Origin: Stratiolaelaps scimitus
Lineage: Eukaryota; Arthropoda; Arachnida; Mesostigmata; Laelapidae
DNA length: 64,000 nt
Direction: 5' to 3'
Assembly (NCBI GenBank): GCA_019614645.1
Contig: JABWDB010000004.1
Location: 11,222,001-11,286,000 of the forward strand
A program made the position numbers and the translations under genes. The notes beneath the pieces are model-generated. The model was not told where the DNA came from and did not search any database. It saw only the letters and a list, made by a program, of their open reading frames with translations. This document shows positions 12,721 through 25,476 of the stretch, piece after piece. Position 1 is the first letter of the stretch. The number at the start of each line of letters is the position of its first letter.

Positions 12721-13883
12721 TACCTCAGTTCGATAGGTCAAAACTACTCGCCACACGTATCTCTCCGTAGAGAGCATGGCAACCCCCCCAATTCCGAGAG
12801 CAATATTGCTGTCCTCAGTTGAACGCGTAAGGACATATATCAGTATACAAACTCAAAATAATAACTATACGCCGATGACTTTGCGGACGGCGTAGACCTG
12901 CTGTTGGCTCGACACCAAATTGAAAGTCGTCTATCAGCCTGGCCGACCGTTCATCCAGTTGGCGCTCGCACGGCCAGGTGCCCGCTTCCTAGCACGGTGG
13001 GTGAATCGTTGCTGCCACGAGAAGTAAAAATATCGTTGAGTTAGAAACAAAAACAAGATGATTCTTTGATATTGTGCGCGTTCCGCTTGTGGATCTTAAA
13101 CCCAGCAGGTGATAGACAGAATGCCCTCCCAGGCGGCTCTAAAGGATTTATTCTATAGGATTTTGTGTTTTGTAGTGCCTATACGAGCATGTTAGTCGAT
13201 TGACAATTCAGCCTTTATTTGTCTGCAAAGATCGATATCAATCAGGACTAAACAGCATTCCTGTCAACGACATATTGTCCGTGGCGCGGGCAAATCTCCT
13301 GCAGTTTTCGATGATGAGCTCTGATCAACAGTGTGGACACTCGTTCGATCCCAACCAGACGGTCGTATGTTGATGCAGAAAAGCGATGTCGAGATCAAGA
13401 TATACATTTGTTAATGTGCGCACAAATCGAAAGATTAGTCGCAGCAAAGAGAATCACATACGATGACTCCGCCCCTAACTAATGACGAAATCACCCCCAA
13501 ACATTTAGTTAAGATGTCTGTCTGGCAGCGAGCACGAATCTTGAAAGAAAATATCATCATGCGTTCAGCTTCGTCTAAGTAATCCCGTATTCATAGGTGT
13601 ACCTCGAACAACGCAGTGAATATGTGTACGAACTTGCCGATGGTAATTACGTCTTTATTTTATGCATTCGGTGCATATCGCTGTATACTCATGCTGTGAT
13701 TCGCTTTCGTCATTGGGAACAGCTACTATTTGTTTAGCGATCGTAGGTTAATGGAACACTACTATCGATTATTATCTCAAAGGAGCAAATAATCTATCTG
13801 TGGGATATTGAACAATACCAGTGTTAGCTGGATGTTGATTATATATGTAGCGATCGATAATTGTATCTGTCCTGTTCGACCAG
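12721..13883. other. no gene seen
   Basis: AT-moderate sequence without microsatellites and without convincing exons. It may include the 3' body of the SINE-like element before it. Confidence 0.5.
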
Positions 13884-14155
13884 GATGTGAGCAGCATTAT
13901 TCATCTATCTCCAAATGGTACCTGAAGCCTACCTCAGAGGACAGTTTCAAACACAATGGCCGCCAATCTCAACCTCAACGTAGCTCAGAAGGAATTTTTC
14001 TAGAATTTAATTTTCACTACCTGCCAACCAATTTCGCGGGAAACAAATTGGAATTCTTTGAGAGCCAACCCGAGATAGACGTTGACATACAATCCGGCTT
14101 CACTTCTCGTACTGTCCAAGCATATTGTTCAATTTATTATGTTTTGGATGAGTAA
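13884..14155 (+). CDS. candidate terminal exon with poly(A) signal, unknown protein
   Basis: A pyrimidine-rich acceptor (TGTATCTGTCCTGTTCGACCAG) is followed by GA and then 90 codons to TAA at 14153-14155. AATAAA follows 24 bases later. The surroundings are AT-rich, where a frame this long is less expected by chance than in the GC-rich patches. The peptide starts CEQHYSSISKWYLKPTSEDS and ends SGFTSRTVQAYCSIYYVLDE. It is polar with aromatic residues and has no evident signal peptide or membrane segment. The incoming intron would be phase 1, and I found no matching upstream exon. The frame stays open back to 13808, so a longer first exon or chance are alternatives. No family recognised. Confidence 0.3.
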
Positions 14156-14178
14156 TGCATTTAGACGATGAATGAATG

Positions 14179-14184
14179 AATAAA
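14179..14184 (+). terminator. poly(A) signal AATAAA
   Basis: Canonical hexamer 24 bases after the stop of the candidate terminal exon, within a short ATGA repeat. Confidence 0.35.
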
Positions 14185-14409
14185 GATTACAACGGCTACT
14201 TCCGATATGATGACGAGACCAGATGTAGCGCGTCATGAGCAAAAACGAATTTGCACAAATATCAATCGTTATAGGCAGCTTCGTTATCTAACCAATGAAG
14301 CAATTTACGGTCAGCCAATCAAATCGATCGTTTTTATTCTGATAAGTCTCGATCTGAACGCGTCTCCCATATTGCGAACCGTATTTCATACTATAATCGT
14401 AAGAATAAT

Positions 14410-14432
14410 ACACACACATATATATATATATA
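14410..14432. repeat. (CA)n then (TA)n compound microsatellite
   Basis: A CA run passes directly into a TA run. Confidence 0.9.
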
Positions 14433-14695
14433 GCTAAATAGCTATTGTAGATTTTCGCCAGCATTATTTTGTTCAGTCGAAACTTCTCCCTGAGGGATTT
14501 GCTACGGTTGACCTGTCTACGTACTGCCGAAGAATTCAACAGCCTATATATATAAATATATACAATATATTGTATACATAGGTAACTTGAACAAAACGAT
14601 AGAGGAGGCCCACATGTTTTGCACACCGATGACTGTTGGCGTTTAAATTCGTTGGAAGTTACATGGTTAAGTTTGTATGAATCCATACATATATC

Positions 14696-14714
14696 CACAC
14701 ACACACACACACAC
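14696..14714. repeat. (CA)n microsatellite
   Basis: A perfect CA run followed by TATGCACA. Confidence 0.9.
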
Positions 14715-15033
14715 ATATGCACATTTAGAAGATACATACTACGAAATACACGTTTCGAATTGTTTGCTCTATGTAGAAGGAGAAGCATTCAGAACTGAAC
14801 GCGAAACGTGGTCACACATCGAGCGCCATGTGATCGGAGCTGCGATTCGCCTAGAGACGTGGGCAGCGATGTCTGAGACGGTGGCAGCAGGGCAAAAACT
14901 CTCAAAAAGTCAGAGGCATTGTAACATCGGTCGTCGATACGAGATCGCCGCGGGCAAATACGATGAGGCCGACAGATAGTCGACAGGCGGGAAACGGCAC
15001 TATATGATTTCGTAGATGGATCAAACTCGCCCG

Positions 15034-15056
15034 AGATATATATATATAGATATATA
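15034..15056. repeat. (AT)n microsatellite, interrupted
   Basis: Two AT blocks split by a single G. Confidence 0.85.
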
Positions 15057-16106
15057 ATAGCTGAGCGCTTTCTTGCCCACCAAGAAATGCATCGCAAATC
15101 GCGGCTGCAGGCCGTATGAAACGAGCATTTGTCGTAACGTGATCAATGTCATATTTCTCTTCTACAACTTCGATACAGCGTGGCATTGGTCACTCTAACG
15201 ATTTTGGTTAGAGCCATGAAATACGCTCTTGTTATCTTATATAATAATTGAAGCCTGACGAAGTAATCAAGTGAACGAAATGGTATAGATTGGTTCAATC
15301 GTCAACGACATGTTTTAGTTTGAATTATATATATATATGGTCGTGTATATGCGTGTTTGTGTGCGTGTATGTGGTTGAATTAAGTTTGTCTTTTTCATAA
15401 ATACAAACACCACACGCCTGTGGTCGACTTGGATGGTTCGAATGGATTTCCACAAGAAAATCACCCCTCGAATGAGGGATATGATTATGGAGTGTTCTGG
15501 TGTCTATATTTGCCGTTATAAACGGGGCCCAGACAAGTCTAGCGCATGCCATATTTGACACGGGTCTTTGTCCTATACGAATGTGTGCTTATTTCTGTTA
15601 ATTATGTCGCTACACGTCGCTTTTCAACGCGCCTTAATTTCTTCTCCTCTATCGTTTGCAGACCACCCTGGGCCGCCCTCGGACGCCATCTCCCACGCAA
15701 CTCCAACGTCTGTAAGTGCATGTGACTGTGATTTGTTGCAACCGAACAGCGCGAAACGAGAGAGAGTATGAACAACGACTGAGTAAGTACATACCTTCCC
15801 ATCACCGCACGATATTCCATACGATATATTCAATACTGGTCTGGTTACTTGTTTGTTAAATGTATATTTTGTTTGTATGCCGATTCGATGGACTCCAATG
15901 GACCCTAACGACTGAACCTTTATATTAGACTGATATTAAGTACATGCAGGTTCGATGTATGTATATTCTACTATCGGATAAACCCGTGACAAAAAATGAG
16001 GTCCCAGTCGCATGCTTTGTTTTCAAGGCGCGTCCGAAGTGCAAAAAAATGTCACCTGATAACGCACAAGGGAACAAGCTTCTGATCACTTGCTCAGCCA
16101 GTCAGA

Positions 16107-16124
16107 TCTCTCTCTCTCTCTCTC
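16107..16124. repeat. (CT)n microsatellite
   Basis: A perfect TC run ending at TCGAGA. Confidence 0.9.
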
Positions 16125-17291
16125 GAGAAGGAACGAACAATAAACATCGTACTGAACATCCGCAGCGCTCAAGCATCGGGTAGCCAGCCTGACCTATTCA
16201 TCGATGATCCTCGTCGAAACCGAGCCTATCAATATATTTCACTTTTGTTTCGTTCGTCGCATCTCGTGTACATGCGTCCACTGTGGCGGGCGTTGTCATG
16301 CTCCAAGCGTTCATTTCCTGGTTGGGCTACGCCGGCATCCTTCGTGATCGCATCATGATGTTCATGACGAGGAGGATGATACATTGACGATGAGGTTTGC
16401 TTCTTTAACTCGTACCGAATGCTCATGAGACGACTACCTAATGTATCTATCTATCTAATGTATTAGATGAATTTGTGGATTGCGCAAATCGTCGTTTTGT
16501 GTTATATATATATACCATTGCGTATGGTATTATACGCTAGCAATCTCAGCGACTATTCGATTTGGTATCGTCGACGATGTGATCTCTCTGGGTGTAACTA
16601 CTTCGACGGTCAGTTGGTCACTGGTCAGCCCACGCGCGCACCGTCTTCCCATACCTTTCTTGGATTGGTTCATTAACGAGAGCGTTCAGAAGCGGCACCA
16701 GCAGCAACAGCAGCAATCTCGAGTCGACCTTTGACCCTCCTCCGCACTGTTTCACTGACCGACTAACTCAACGGGCTGGCCTGACTAAAATGAGTGCAGC
16801 ACAAAATGCCGCCTGTGCAACGATAATGTGGTGGCACCGTTGAACGTTGAGTCGTTGCTGGCGATAAAATGATAATCGGTTGACTTTGCCTGTGACATTG
16901 GTGCGTACCTCGGCGCCAGTAGAGGAAAGCTTTCTGCTTGCAATCCGCAAATGATACGAGTCATTCACTTCACTGAGATCGTTCACCACGAACGTTGCAA
17001 GCCTCAACGTCACCCCGCCGTCCCATAGACCAACCTGCTGATGCCCCTGGCGGTGGCACTGCCGCCAACAGAAACAACAATGTTTGATCGTAGGAGCTCA
17101 CAGATCGTTGGGCGATCTCGTCGTATTTCGGCTTGCACAAACGAAACCACATCTGGGGTGACGCGGCATCAAGCGCAGCGTGCTTCCTGGCCCAGGATGG
17201 TGTTCATTTGTGGCTGGGTAAAGGTGACGGGTTTTAAAGGGCTTATTAAAGGAACTGCAGTTTCTACAATTCTTCAGCTCTCTTATATGTC

Positions 17292-17369
17292 ATCAGGTAG
17301 GGGGACTCGAACCTGCCACCTCCGACTCTTTACCGCCAGAGGCCTAGCCATCATAGCCACTGCGCTGAC
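17292..17369 (-). mobile_element. tRNA-Leu-like SINE head or tRNA pseudogene
   Basis: The minus strand begins GTCAGCGCAGTGGCTATGAT, with an A-box-like core. It carries a perfect B box (GGTTCGAGTCC) and ends CCTGAT, whose last five bases pair with the opening GTCAG as an acceptor stem (one G-T). At 78 nt it suits a type II tRNA, and the 5' end resembles tRNA-Leu. The T stem has mismatches, so it is not a functional tRNA. A tRNA-derived SINE on the minus strand is the simplest reading, its body then running towards lower coordinates. Confidence 0.5.
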
Positions 17370-18623
17370 AAAAGGCCACCCATGATAACAGACATACTGG
17401 CTGGCTGTTCGTTCAGCTGCTCGACTCGAAAACAAAACTGAGGTGTAGGTCTTGCCTTCCTGCGTAACGCAGCAATACACAACACGTTGCGCTGTACGCA
17501 TTCGAACTGTAAAAGGCAAAGGCGATGCTGGTAGCGATAGCTCATTCAGAGGACTAACCCTCCATAGCTTAGCATGTGCCTATGTTACTTTGAGAATTCA
17601 TTACGTAACTCCGTGACGCGCCGTCCTTCCGAATTGCCCGCACCGTTTCGACTGCTGCTGAGTTGAGACATGTTACACCTCTCGGAGCACGAGCCTAGAC
17701 CGGTTGAGATTGACTTAGGCACCGTCATGCACTACTATACATACGGTGAGTAGTGGGTCAGCATCTGCCTTCAGACTATGGTATTCAAGTTAGTTGTTAT
17801 GTAACAAACTTCAAAGCCCGTTTAGTGAATGAAGCAACGTCGAGTAGTTCTTGACTATCCAATATTACTGTACTAGGCTTATCTAACGCACAATTAACCC
17901 ACGAGTAGACGCGTAGCTAGTACTCCCTGTTCAAAGTTGCTACGACGACAGAAACAATGGCAAGTCAGTCAAACTGCGGCGTTGGCTCTACCCTCGACTC
18001 GTTGTATGGTACAGATTGACGTCATTCTACGCTATCAGCTATTTGTAACACGGACCCGTTGACGAGACATCTGTTTCGCTGGATTGCTATTGCAAGTACG
18101 CTTGTCTGTGGGAACTACTGGTACTATTATTCGACTATTACTTCTTCTACAATAACCGCTAAATAGTTTCAAGGATCAGCTGGTTGTACTGTTGCGATAT
18201 TTGGGCTGCGGAGAGTTGAGATGCGATCAACAACGGTCAATGGAAAAGCTTCTCTCCTGCGGGGAAAACGTCTCCTATCCACAGCAGGCACTGTTATATT
18301 ATAGGTATGCTACGATTTGTAAGAAAGAGCCGGCCGCTTGTATCTCCAGTTGACACCTCCAGACGTGAATGTACAGACAGGCAGCAGCCACAAACACGCA
18401 TACCCAATACACACGGCTGTTGTCGCGGCCCTCTGTCATGGCTGTGGAGACGGCTGTAGCAGCTGGGTTGACTCTCGAAAAGGGTACCAGCCTGCGTTCA
18501 CGCCCGAATTAACACAATCTCATGTATGTGTATATTGTACGCGAATACGCAGAGTGCATTGCGCGCAGGGCCGTCCAAATGTATGCAAATAACACGGCAA
18601 CAAAGTAATTCACACGCTTTCCC

Positions 18624-18646
18624 AGAGAGAGAGAGAGGGGGGGGGG
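18624..18646. repeat. (AG)n followed by ten-G run
   Basis: An AG run passes into an uninterrupted ten-base G tract. Confidence 0.9.
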
Positions 18647-20477
18647 TTCACACAAATTTGTTGCAGAGATAGGCAGCGAGCCTAACAGGCGATCGAGGGA
18701 ACTATTGCATCGAGACCGACCATCAGCGCATCGAGTTGCACAGATTGCCTAAGGCCTAGACGATGAAGGCAATGCTTGAGGTTGTTGTTAGGGCTGCCAT
18801 CCGGCCTTGTCCGGTCAATGGCGTATCAGGCGCAGGCCGCAAACGAAAACTGGTGGAAGCGCATCACATCTCCCCGGTGTCGCGCTACTCGTCTTCCTTG
18901 AGTTGTAATATGAATTCTCCGTGTTGCGATCGCGTCAGGTTGCTTACCTGTGGGTGCGCGTTGATACGTTTGGTGAGCTGTTCGACTGTATGGGCGTGCG
19001 CGTGTTTACAGGTGTATGCTTGTGACTAGATGACCACGTCACTCAATGAGAATTCAACAAGCGTAAAAGGAGCAATTTAACTGAGAGTATGCTGGCCCGC
19101 GGATTGTTGTAAGTGAGAGAAGAGTGTAAACACAATCAAGGCAACTCTCGTCTGAGAGTCAGGCATTGATTAATCGTATAAGCATAGCGATAAAGTGCTC
19201 GAAATACGCGGTGGTTCAGATGGTGAAGGTAGTCACCTAGCCAATCAATCATGATTTTAACACGTTTCACAAATACAGACACTGAGCGAAACACTTAAAA
19301 ATGTATTCTTTTTAAGGTAACATTAGCTAAGACAGGAAGTTAACACTTATCACAATTAGGAAACCAATAGATGTTGATACATTGTAGACGCTTTACGGGG
19401 GCGGAACGGGATCGCCGGCAATACCGTAGGCGGTGGGAATCATATGAAATCTTCGATGATTCGATCATCCGAAACGGAAGGCCGCGCCGAAAGAGAGGTG
19501 AGAAAGAGATATGAGCTACACCAACAGCGTACGTTCAATGACGACCTGATTTACTACCCGGTCCGTGTGCATAGGCAAGGGAAAGATAGAGGCGGGGGCG
19601 GACGATATAGAACACAACAAAAAAGTGGCCACAACTTGAAATCTGCGCTACTCGTTCAAGTGCAGAGGCATCTCGGGATGGATAGGGGTGATATGGAGAG
19701 AGCGCTGCCGAACGTTAGTCTAAAGCACTTCAGGTAGGCGATTCATCGGTTATGGAGCATTGACCATGGTCAAGCAAGCGTGGCGCAGTTGCCATTTGGC
19801 GAGATAGGCTTGATTTCTATGGCAATCGACTTTTCGTAACCGTCCCTGGACTCGGATACGTTTGGCCTGCATACGTCTATCTGCATGTCTGCGTGAAAAA
19901 TAGGCAATAACTTTAATGCAAGGGACTTCGACAGCGATATCGTACACCTCTGTTCCCTTTAATCATCAGCAGATATTACTGGGTACAGGATTCAAATCAT
20001 TTCCAGGCTCGGTGGCCATCGTTACGTTAGGCCGCGTTAGCTGATGCTTCGGGCAAGTTAGATCTGAACAGTATCTCTATATTGCCTAACAGCGAACGGC
20101 AGTTAAGTAAAATTCTCCCCAAGAAAAGTGTGCTCCAAGTGTTTGTTCGATTGGAAAACGAGTAGTTGCGTCTAAGTTACACGAAAATTGCTACCGCTTG
20201 AAAACAGCGATAGCTTCTTAATCATCGTACATGGTTGCAACTTTTAACAGCCCCATTTAAACTAGATCGGGTGAAACAGAACCGCTCGTTCGCCCTTGCG
20301 CCCTATTCTCACCAACAGTACTCAATCACCTAATTTCGTACTTAGGAGAGTAATATGTGATTTTAATCTCGCTCCTCATCCCTCGCTATAATCATCGTTA
20401 TTGGTTATTAATCTTATTAGCAAAGACCTGAGAGACTGAACAACACGCGGTTCCCTGGTGCAAAAAGTCAATGCTTC

Positions 20478-20504
20478 TTTCTCTCGCTCTCTCTCTCTCT
20501 CTCT
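20478..20504. repeat. (CT)n microsatellite
   Basis: A CT run with one G interruption. Confidence 0.9.
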
Positions 20505-20718
20505 ATCTTAAAGTCAAGAAGAAACGGCTCCCCTTCCTGGCTGACTTCTAGCAGCTTCGCTGCCACAGTCAGCGATAGTATCACTTTGTGATCGTCGGCC
20601 ATGTTCCTCCGGCCGTCTGTTATGTGCTGCTACCTTCTGGAGTGGCGTTAGCTTCGTAAGTTTTTGTGTAGTCAGGCAGAGAGAGGGTGTATGTCACTTT
20701 GTGCACCCCTCACGGTGG

Positions 20719-20735
20719 GTGTGTGTGTGTGTGTG
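20719..20735. repeat. (GT)n microsatellite
   Basis: A perfect GT run. Confidence 0.85.
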
Positions 20736-21063
20736 CTTCTCTGCTCTCAGCGGGCGGGTCCCATTGCCGGTTCAGGCATTACGGTTGGGTGTCTCGCCGG
20801 TTACTGTTATTGATGGAGATGAATTAATTACTACAACGCGCGCCACGTAGCGCTCCCGTACCCCAATCTCCAGCCCGCGCCTGCTGCTTTTCAAGCGGCG
20901 TATGGGGCTTGAGCTTGACAAGACGGCCGCACTTGAAGGCCCGCTGGTCCGCGGCGGCCCTTCGCATTTTGCCATGCTCCTTTTCGTTCTTGGCGTATCA
21001 CCATCTTCTTTGGGTCGTTGCGGTCCCCGTGACGCCTTGATCTCGCGCTCTCATCTCCACAAC

Positions 21064-21080
21064 GGCCGCCGCCGCCGCCG
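21064..21080. repeat. (CCG)n microsatellite
   Basis: GCC/CCG units inside a CpG-rich belt. Confidence 0.85.
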
Positions 21081-22287
21081 TCGCCCAGAGAACCCCCAGC
21101 ACTCGCATGACCGTGGGGAGTGGAGCACTCCCAGGAAGTCCCTCAATGCAAAGCGGCATTGCGGTATCGTCGGACTGTTGTGGCTGCTTTTGTACGGCGT
21201 TCGACTGTGTGATGTGGCGCAAAACGCTGCCGTTATCGCGCCCACTGTCAATGCGGCCAAAGATGCTTTTCCTCCACGGTCTCTCTACCATGGTAGCAAC
21301 GACAGGAAGCAAGGAAAACTCGAGGAGAGACGTAGAGGAATAAAGAAAGAGAGTGGGAGCGAGCAAACGAAAATGCTGGATGGGTAGAGAGCACAAATCC
21401 AGAGTCGGCTTTTGGCTACCCTCCTCGAACGGCTCCGAAGACTCACGAGGTGACTTGCAGTCTGTCCGACGGCATGAAAACGCTACGACGGCCGTAATAG
21501 GGACACTCGCACCGACATCGTCCTCCGCCAGTGCCAGTGTAGCCGGTCTCGCCGTCAAAAACGGAAAACGTCGGTCGACGCAACGAACAATAATAGGATG
21601 CGCACGCATCCCAGTATCGTTCCCTTTGCGCCGCATCAGATCGACTCGGCTGCTGGCGGCTCAACGCAGGGTCGGTGTCTGTCGTAGTGTTACGCCCTGC
21701 AGAGTTGCGGAGCCGGGCAGCGACTGGGATGTCGATGCCTGGCGCGCTTTGGCCGCCTTTTGTCAAAGGAGCTCAATGGAAGATTGTCACATAGCCAGAC
21801 GGCGACGGAGAGGTGGGAGCGGGAAGAAATCGGCGAGGAGCATGATGAAGACCGAGTGTGTATAACCGTGCGGATGAATGCAGACAGAGAGATGAAGAGA
21901 AGCAGAGAGAGAGAAAGAGAGAAATCGTTGCAGTCAGGCCCATATAACACATCTCATCTTTTCGCTTCTCGTTCTGCGGGAAAAGGCGGAACACGCCCCC
22001 AAAATCGAGGATAAAAGAGTGGAGGCGTTCAACTCACAACGTGTGTCTGTGTGTTGCGGTCAGGGCGTCCGGCGGATGGGGCGGCCGTCGCTAGACGTGT
22101 TGCTGGCTGCTGCGCTGTCGATCGCAACTCGCAGTTTTGAGCGAATGTAAAGAGTTCCTCGGTCCGGATGGATATGTAAGTCATTGATGCTTTAAACGGA
22201 CGTGGGCTGTGTACACGTCGCATGCTGCGCTTGGCTACGTCAGCACTAGACCACTGCCTCGAAGAGTACGACAGAATGGTTGCTATG

Positions 22288-22296
22288 TATAAAAGG
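22288..22296 (+). promoter_or_regulatory. TATA-box-like TATAAAAGG
   Basis: A consensus TATA motif just downstream of the CpG-rich belt. A start would be expected near 22318, but I see no clear initiator or coding exon after it, so this may be chance. Confidence 0.2.
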
Positions 22297-23376
22297 CCAT
22301 GGGAATACCATGAAAGCTGGCTGTGCTAGTGTTTGGTTCAGGGGAGACGGGGTAACGGAGCGCAGCGTTCTACCTCGTGTAACACACTATTTTTTCTAAC
22401 TAGAGGCCTAACAAATAGGTGGCTATGACTACTGCTGCTGCATGCATTGTATGTTTGCCGATCGCGAGAATTTCCGCCTCGTCTGGTTTGCTCAGCAGAA
22501 AAATGCTGTAAACGACACATAACGGAGTATTCTCCGCGGCGAAAGTCCTCCCTCCTAAAAGTATAATAGCTAGCTACAAACGTACAGCAGACAAGAAGCG
22601 CATTCGGAGGTGTCTACCGGAGTCACTGAGTGTGACTGTGTGTGCCATTTTGCCGTTACGCCGTGAACTGGCAACCTGCCTTTGTTCTTTCAAGACTTTT
22701 GATTCGCCGGCCCACTTTCGGCCCCGATCCCTTTAGCAGCCTCCTTTTGTTTGGAGTCGCTTCGGGCAACAGAAGTGTCGGAAGCATCTACCCATGAACT
22801 CTCTGGACAGCAAAGGCTCACTGATTCGCTGTTCGGTCCCTGGTCAGGTGCTGCCACCTCCTCTGAAGGTCGTTCTGCGGACCGACGAAGCAATAGAATG
22901 AGATAGCGTCGTGCGACTCGAGTCTGCGCCTTTCGAACGTTGCAAGCATCATAGGTACCTTTCGTTGGCTTAGAACATTGGCGGGAGCGGGTTGGCTGGC
23001 TCGCTCGCTCGCTCGGACGCAAACGGGCGAGATGGTGGGGGATACAGGTGTCGGTGGTGGCAGCCTATCCCAAATGGAAAGCTTCACCAGAGCCTTGCTC
23101 CCATAATGGAGGCTGGCCAACCCATACTGGGCGTAACACTCGACTACTCCGCGAGATGCACCCACCGTTTTTATGGGACTTCCCGAACGAGAGGCGAAAG
23201 CAAGGAGCTCAATTCTAGAAGTCGCGGTTCATTGTGAATCTCATTCTTTCCTAAGGACATCGAACGGCAACACGCATATTTTATTCACCAGACTTACAAC
23301 CTGTCGATTCGACTAGTCGCTTCTTCGTCGTACGGAGAAGAGAGGTAGTTTTGCATTTTCCTTCCTTTCATATGTT

Positions 23377-23395
23377 GACGACGACGACGACGACG
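23377..23395. repeat. (ACG)n microsatellite
   Basis: About six ACG units. Confidence 0.85.
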
Positions 23396-23444
23396 GCGGA
23401 GGCACCCGTAGCGCCGGTGGTCAGAATCAATAAGGACAACTCGC

Positions 23445-23462
23445 GCCGCTCGCGCGAGCGGC
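23445..23462. repeat. 18-bp perfect CpG-rich palindrome
   Basis: GCCGCTCGCGCGAGCGGC is its own reverse complement and contains five CpGs. Confidence 0.9.
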
Positions 23463-24713
23463 AAACCATTCATTGCGAATCGAGTTTCTCAAACTCTACT
23501 GTACTTCTGTAATCTAATGCTATGCATTATCCTGTGTAACAGATGCCTTAGTCAATCATATTCGAATATAGACACCTACTGAGAACAGAGTACGTCAAGC
23601 TTGCCCCGGATTCTGTCTAACACAATGTCGACCTAGCGTATGTCACAAAATGTATATGATAGAAGATATAACCTTTTCGAGTGCTAATATTCTACTATAT
23701 ATTCGTCGAGGATCGTCGACATCAGCCCCCTGACATAGTAGTGGGGTGTAGGATACCGTTTTCGTTTCTGAATGCCAGATTCTTCCCTATAGACTGTATT
23801 GATCTTTGCCGTTAGCCTTTGAGTGTTCGAGATCCCGGAACAGCGTGTATACATTCTGTTATATCTTTGAATGTACCTGCAGTATCCATATATTTACATA
23901 TGTACATATATGTATTTTGTTTATGTACATGCACACTTTTCAAATATGAAACCTTTGAATGTGCTCTGCTACTATCGTCTGACCTGAATCACTGTCGGAG
24001 GTGACGATATCTTATAGTATACTTGTGATTTGCACCTCAGTCTGTGGAGCAAATGCGAGAGATCGAGCTCGCCGGGCGAGGCGCTATGGGAACCGCGGCG
24101 GTGGATCTGCGAAAGTGGCTTTGGAAAAATCCAGACTGGGATTACTCATACGTCTCCGCTTTGTACCCCATGCGAGTGTCAATCTAGGTGGTGATAGTCG
24201 GCATCTTCTCCTAGCTATCGTCGGATCACGTGCAACATCTGTGCACCGATGGTAGCTCAGCTTGCAGGCAGCTGTATGGCACTTACGTGTGTCGTTCAGC
24301 ACGTCACCACAAAAAGAGTAATGCGCGAAATCCATTGATGTTCTCGGTGAAGTATACGGATCGAACGACACAGTGGATTTTCGCTCTTTCTGCTGCTGCC
24401 TCTTCTGCCGCATCAGTGCGATAATTAGGAACAACTCATTGGCAACTGCTTTCACTAAACTTCCGGGCACTCCCGGGCCCGGAACTAGGGCCAAAGTAAG
24501 GTAAAAGGCAGACCCTACAATATTGAAGTGACGAAAAACAGTGACACTTTAATAGATAGTGCTTTTGCTAATTTGAGGGGTTTTTACGTTCTGCGTTATT
24601 TGACTATGTAGTATCAACGTCCTACCAAAATCAGTCCTAAGCCATCTGGCTCTGGTCCTCCACGTGAAATGGGGCTGTAGCGGTGGTCAGGGCAGGAAGT
24701 CCTTCTGCCGGCA

Positions 24714-24747
24714 TTCGGCATAGCATACCACTGCGAAGTATGCCGAA
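24714..24747. repeat. hairpin, 9-bp arms
   Basis: TTCGGCATA and TATGCCGAA, 16 bases apart, with an alternative inner pairing of GCATAC and GTATGC. Confidence 0.7.
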
Positions 24748-25430
24748 GTGGTTCATTCGAAGAGATTCGTTAGCTATCTACAGGAAGAGAATAGCGCCTT
24801 GCCATGTGCCATGCTGCTGTTGTTCTCCATCTTTTCGCAAAGGATAGTGGACACGGTGAGAACTTGGTCGTTGCTTTTGCTTGGAGAAGATATCTTCTTT
24901 ATTCGGTATCGTCGGCCGATCAAACCTGCCTGTGCTACCTGCGTACGGAGAGCAGACTACCGCTTTCCGCCTTTTCCAGGATACTGTGCCGCATTCGTTA
25001 GCATAGTGGTAGTAGCAGTAGCAGTAGATATCAGCAATCGTGGTTGTATCATTGGGAGAGGTATCCCTGGCAAAATATCATAGTGGCCAGCCAGTTAGTT
25101 GCCCAGTTGTATCGATGATGATTCAGCGGGCGGTGGACGATAGAGATGCTGCTTCCATCCCTCGATCACCCTTCCCCCCGCCGAACACTATTAGTCGTGC
25201 CCTGAGGGGTTGCGGCCAATTTGCCTACATCATCGGAGGTTGCCTGCTTGCTTGACTGGGCAGTTGGTTGCTAGCCAAGCCAGCGAGCGCGCTATTGAAG
25301 AAGCTGTTGGCTACCCGGCTCCGAGGCCTAGAAGGACGGAATTTGGAAAGAGAGAAAGAAGGAAGTTGAGAGAGACACACCCACACACAATGAGGGAACA
25401 AAGAAGCGAGCCGAGGAACAAAGACAAGAA

Positions 25431-25432
<2 letters not shown>

Positions 25433-25470
<38 letters not shown>
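25433..25470. repeat. (AT)n microsatellite, 38 bp
   Basis: Nineteen perfect AT units, among the longest dinucleotide runs in the window. Confidence 0.95.

Positions 25471-25476
<6 letters not shown>

Larger units (their letters stand above)
14200..17291. other. repeat-rich, no gene seen
   Basis: Contains several (CA)n, (AT)n and (CT)n repeats, listed separately. Short frames on both strands that run through them give low-complexity peptides and are rejected. Confidence 0.55.

Noticed and set aside
15434..15445. B-box-like GGTTCGAATGG
   Set aside because: No A box or acceptor stem found.
20998..21636. Longest open frame in the window (minus, 212 codons)
   Set aside because: The plus strand is open over the same GC-rich bases, the peptide has poly-Ala and no recognisable motif, and no splice or start signals support it. 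A frame near this length is expected about once by chance.
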